Positions 5,801 through 6,129 of a stretch of DNA of 6,129 nt are shown in pieces. The stretch comes from JAVBNW01 sp031551255 (GTDB taxonomy: Bacteria; Bacillota; Clostridia; Christensenellales; UBA1750). Each line of letters starts with the position of its first letter. Position 1 is the first letter of the stretch. The notes beneath the pieces are model-generated. The model was not told where the DNA came from, searched no databases, and worked only from the letters and a program-made list of their open reading frames with translations. Location: positions 1 through 6,129 of the forward strand of contig JAVBNW010000040.1 of assembly GCA_031551255.1 (NCBI GenBank), written 5' to 3'. Made by a program: the position numbers and the translations under genes.

Positions 5801-6129
5801 CCCGGTATTCGACGGCGCGAACGAAGAGGACATCATGGATTGCCTCGAGCAGGCGGGGCTCAGCCGCGATGGAAAGACGGTGCTCTACGACGGCCGCAGC
5901 GGCGATCCGTTTGAAAATCCCGTGACCGTCGGGTATATGTACATCCTCAAACTCGCGCATCTGGTGGACGATAAGATCCACGCGCGCTCGACCGGCCCGT
6001 ATTCGCTGGTCACGCAGCAGCCGCTGGGCGGCAAGGCGCAGTTTGGCGGCCAACGCTTTGGCGAGATGGAGGTGTGGGCGCTGGAGGCCTATGGCGCGGC
6101 GCACACCCTGCAGGAGATTCTCACCGTCA
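2802..6129 (+). CDS. rpoB: DNA-directed RNA polymerase subunit beta (RpoB), 3' end cut by window
   Basis: 1109 codons are visible, with no internal stop; compared with about 1190-1250 residues in Bacillota, roughly the last 80-140 are missing. RpoB forms the active-site cleft with RpoC in the cytoplasmic core enzyme. Landmarks in order: GDFPLMTDSGTFIINGAERV (113-132), DDIDHLGNRRLRSVGELL (418-435), the rifampicin region GSSQLSQFMDQ to HKRRTSAL (482-508), CPIETPEGPNIGLI (534-547), NMQRQAVPLL (661-670), GYNYEDAILIS (779-789) with the metal-site pair Glu783-Asp784, KVTPKGETEL (856-865), and GDKMAGRHGNKG (933-944) with active-site lysines 935 and 943. The start ATG at 2802 follows AGGAGAGGTGA (2783-2793) by 8 nt and matches the usual M-[VI]-H N-terminus; GTG at 2790 lies inside the Shine-Dalgarno. 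Several residues around the rifampicin pocket are unusual (Pro493, Ala500, Thr505, Ser519, Ala531). rpoC would be expected downstream. Confidence 0.98.
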   Translation, partial: MIHEVKMGKRTRMSFSKINEVLEMPDLIEVQKNSYKRFLEKDLREVLSDVSPITDYSENMSLEFTDYSLDDTPKYSVEKCKERDATYAAPLRVNVRLLNKQTGEIKEQEVFMGDFPLMTDSGTFIINGAERVIVSQLVRSPGVYYAETIDKNGKALYSATVIPSRGAWLEYETDSNDILYVRVDRTRKIPVTVILRALGYGTDAQIVELMGEDERLSATIAKDAAKSRDEGMLEIYKRLRPGEPLAVESATSLFNSLFFDPKRYDLARVGRYKFNKKLSIANRMAGHRAMEPIIHPKTGEILVEAGSVIDRDYAVELQNLGINEAVLDIDGRGVKVVGNRFVDAKCHLPFDPAEVGINEKVHLPSLEELMAEVKDEAELRDAIKLNLDKLIPKFIYVDDVVASVSYLIGLPYGVGLTDDIDHLGNRRLRSVGELLQNQIRIGLSRLERVVKERMGIQDPATVTPQALINIRPVSAAIKEFFGSSQLSQFMDQPNPLADLAHKRRTSALGPGGLNRERASFDVRDVHHSHYARLCPIETPEGPNIGLIGALATYARVNEYGFIEAPYRRVDKKNKTVTSEIVYLTADEEDNYIVAQANEQLDENNWFTDARATVRVRDEIIEVPRDEVDFMDVSPKQLVSVSSAMIPFLENDDASRALMGANMQRQAVPLLVPQAPIVGTGMEYKAAYDSGVLIIAKSDGVVEKVSGGKVLVRNSTGGLDEYHLTKFMRSNQGTCINHRPIVDLGEKVMKGQVIADGHSTDEGEIALGRNILMGFMTWEGYNYEDAILISEKLVKEDVFTSIHIEEYESEARDTKLGPEEMVADIPNVGEDALKDLDEFGVIRIGAEVRAGDILVGKVTPKGETELTAEERLLRAIFGEKAREVRDTSLRVPHGEGGIVVDVKVFTRENRDELSPGVNKLVRVYIAQKRKISVGDKMAGRHGNKGVISRILPEEDMPFLPDGTPLEIVLNPLGVPSRMNIGQVLETHLGYAAKALGWHVATPVFDGANEEDIMDCLEQAGLSRDGKTVLYDGRSGDPFENPVTVGYMYILKLAHLVDDKIHARSTGPYSLVTQQPLGGKAQFGGQRFGEMEVWALEAYGAAHTLQEILTV

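Overview
The window looks like a piece of a GC-rich Bacillota (class Clostridia) chromosome. RpoB reads like clostridial RpoB along its whole visible length (for example the VRDVHHSHY stretch and a near-identical C-terminal half). It is accompanied by a SpoIID/LytB-type cell-wall enzyme and a small helical protein resembling the clostridial DUF6483 family. Genes have strong Shine-Dalgarno sequences. A finer placement (a Christensenellales-like lineage would fit) is only a guess.

Layout. Bases 1-20 hold nothing recognisable. Bases 21-293 form a remarkable non-coding element: two arms of about 80 bp in inverted orientation (21-99 against 209-293), each carrying its own tetraloop hairpin, around a centre with three more hairpins. 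Bases 294-324 hold only a CGCAGTC direct repeat (298-304 and 318-324). Bases 325-978 (minus) encode the DUF6483-like protein, with a perfect Shine-Dalgarno and an extended -10 promoter just upstream. Bases 1026-1326 are a second large palindromic element, closed by a 37-position stem and filled with GC-rich hairpins. Bases 1334-2374 (minus) encode a secreted SpoIID/LytB-domain lipoprotein. Bases 2375-2801 are a divergent intergenic region with the rpoB promoter (TTGACA-18-TATGAT) and a leader of about 97 nt. From 2802 to the window end runs rpoB (plus), cut off by the window after 1109 codons.

How it fits together. rpoB is transcribed away from the two minus-strand genes from its own consensus-like promoter; the usual upstream neighbours rplJ/rplL are absent. 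The SpoIID-like protein should act outside the membrane on peptidoglycan. The DUF6483-like protein has no assigned role. Each minus-strand gene is followed within about 10-35 bp of its stop codon by one of the two large palindromic elements. These elements are the least explained part of the window and the best candidates for something undescribed: structured RNAs, elaborate 3' UTRs or mobile palindromic repeats.
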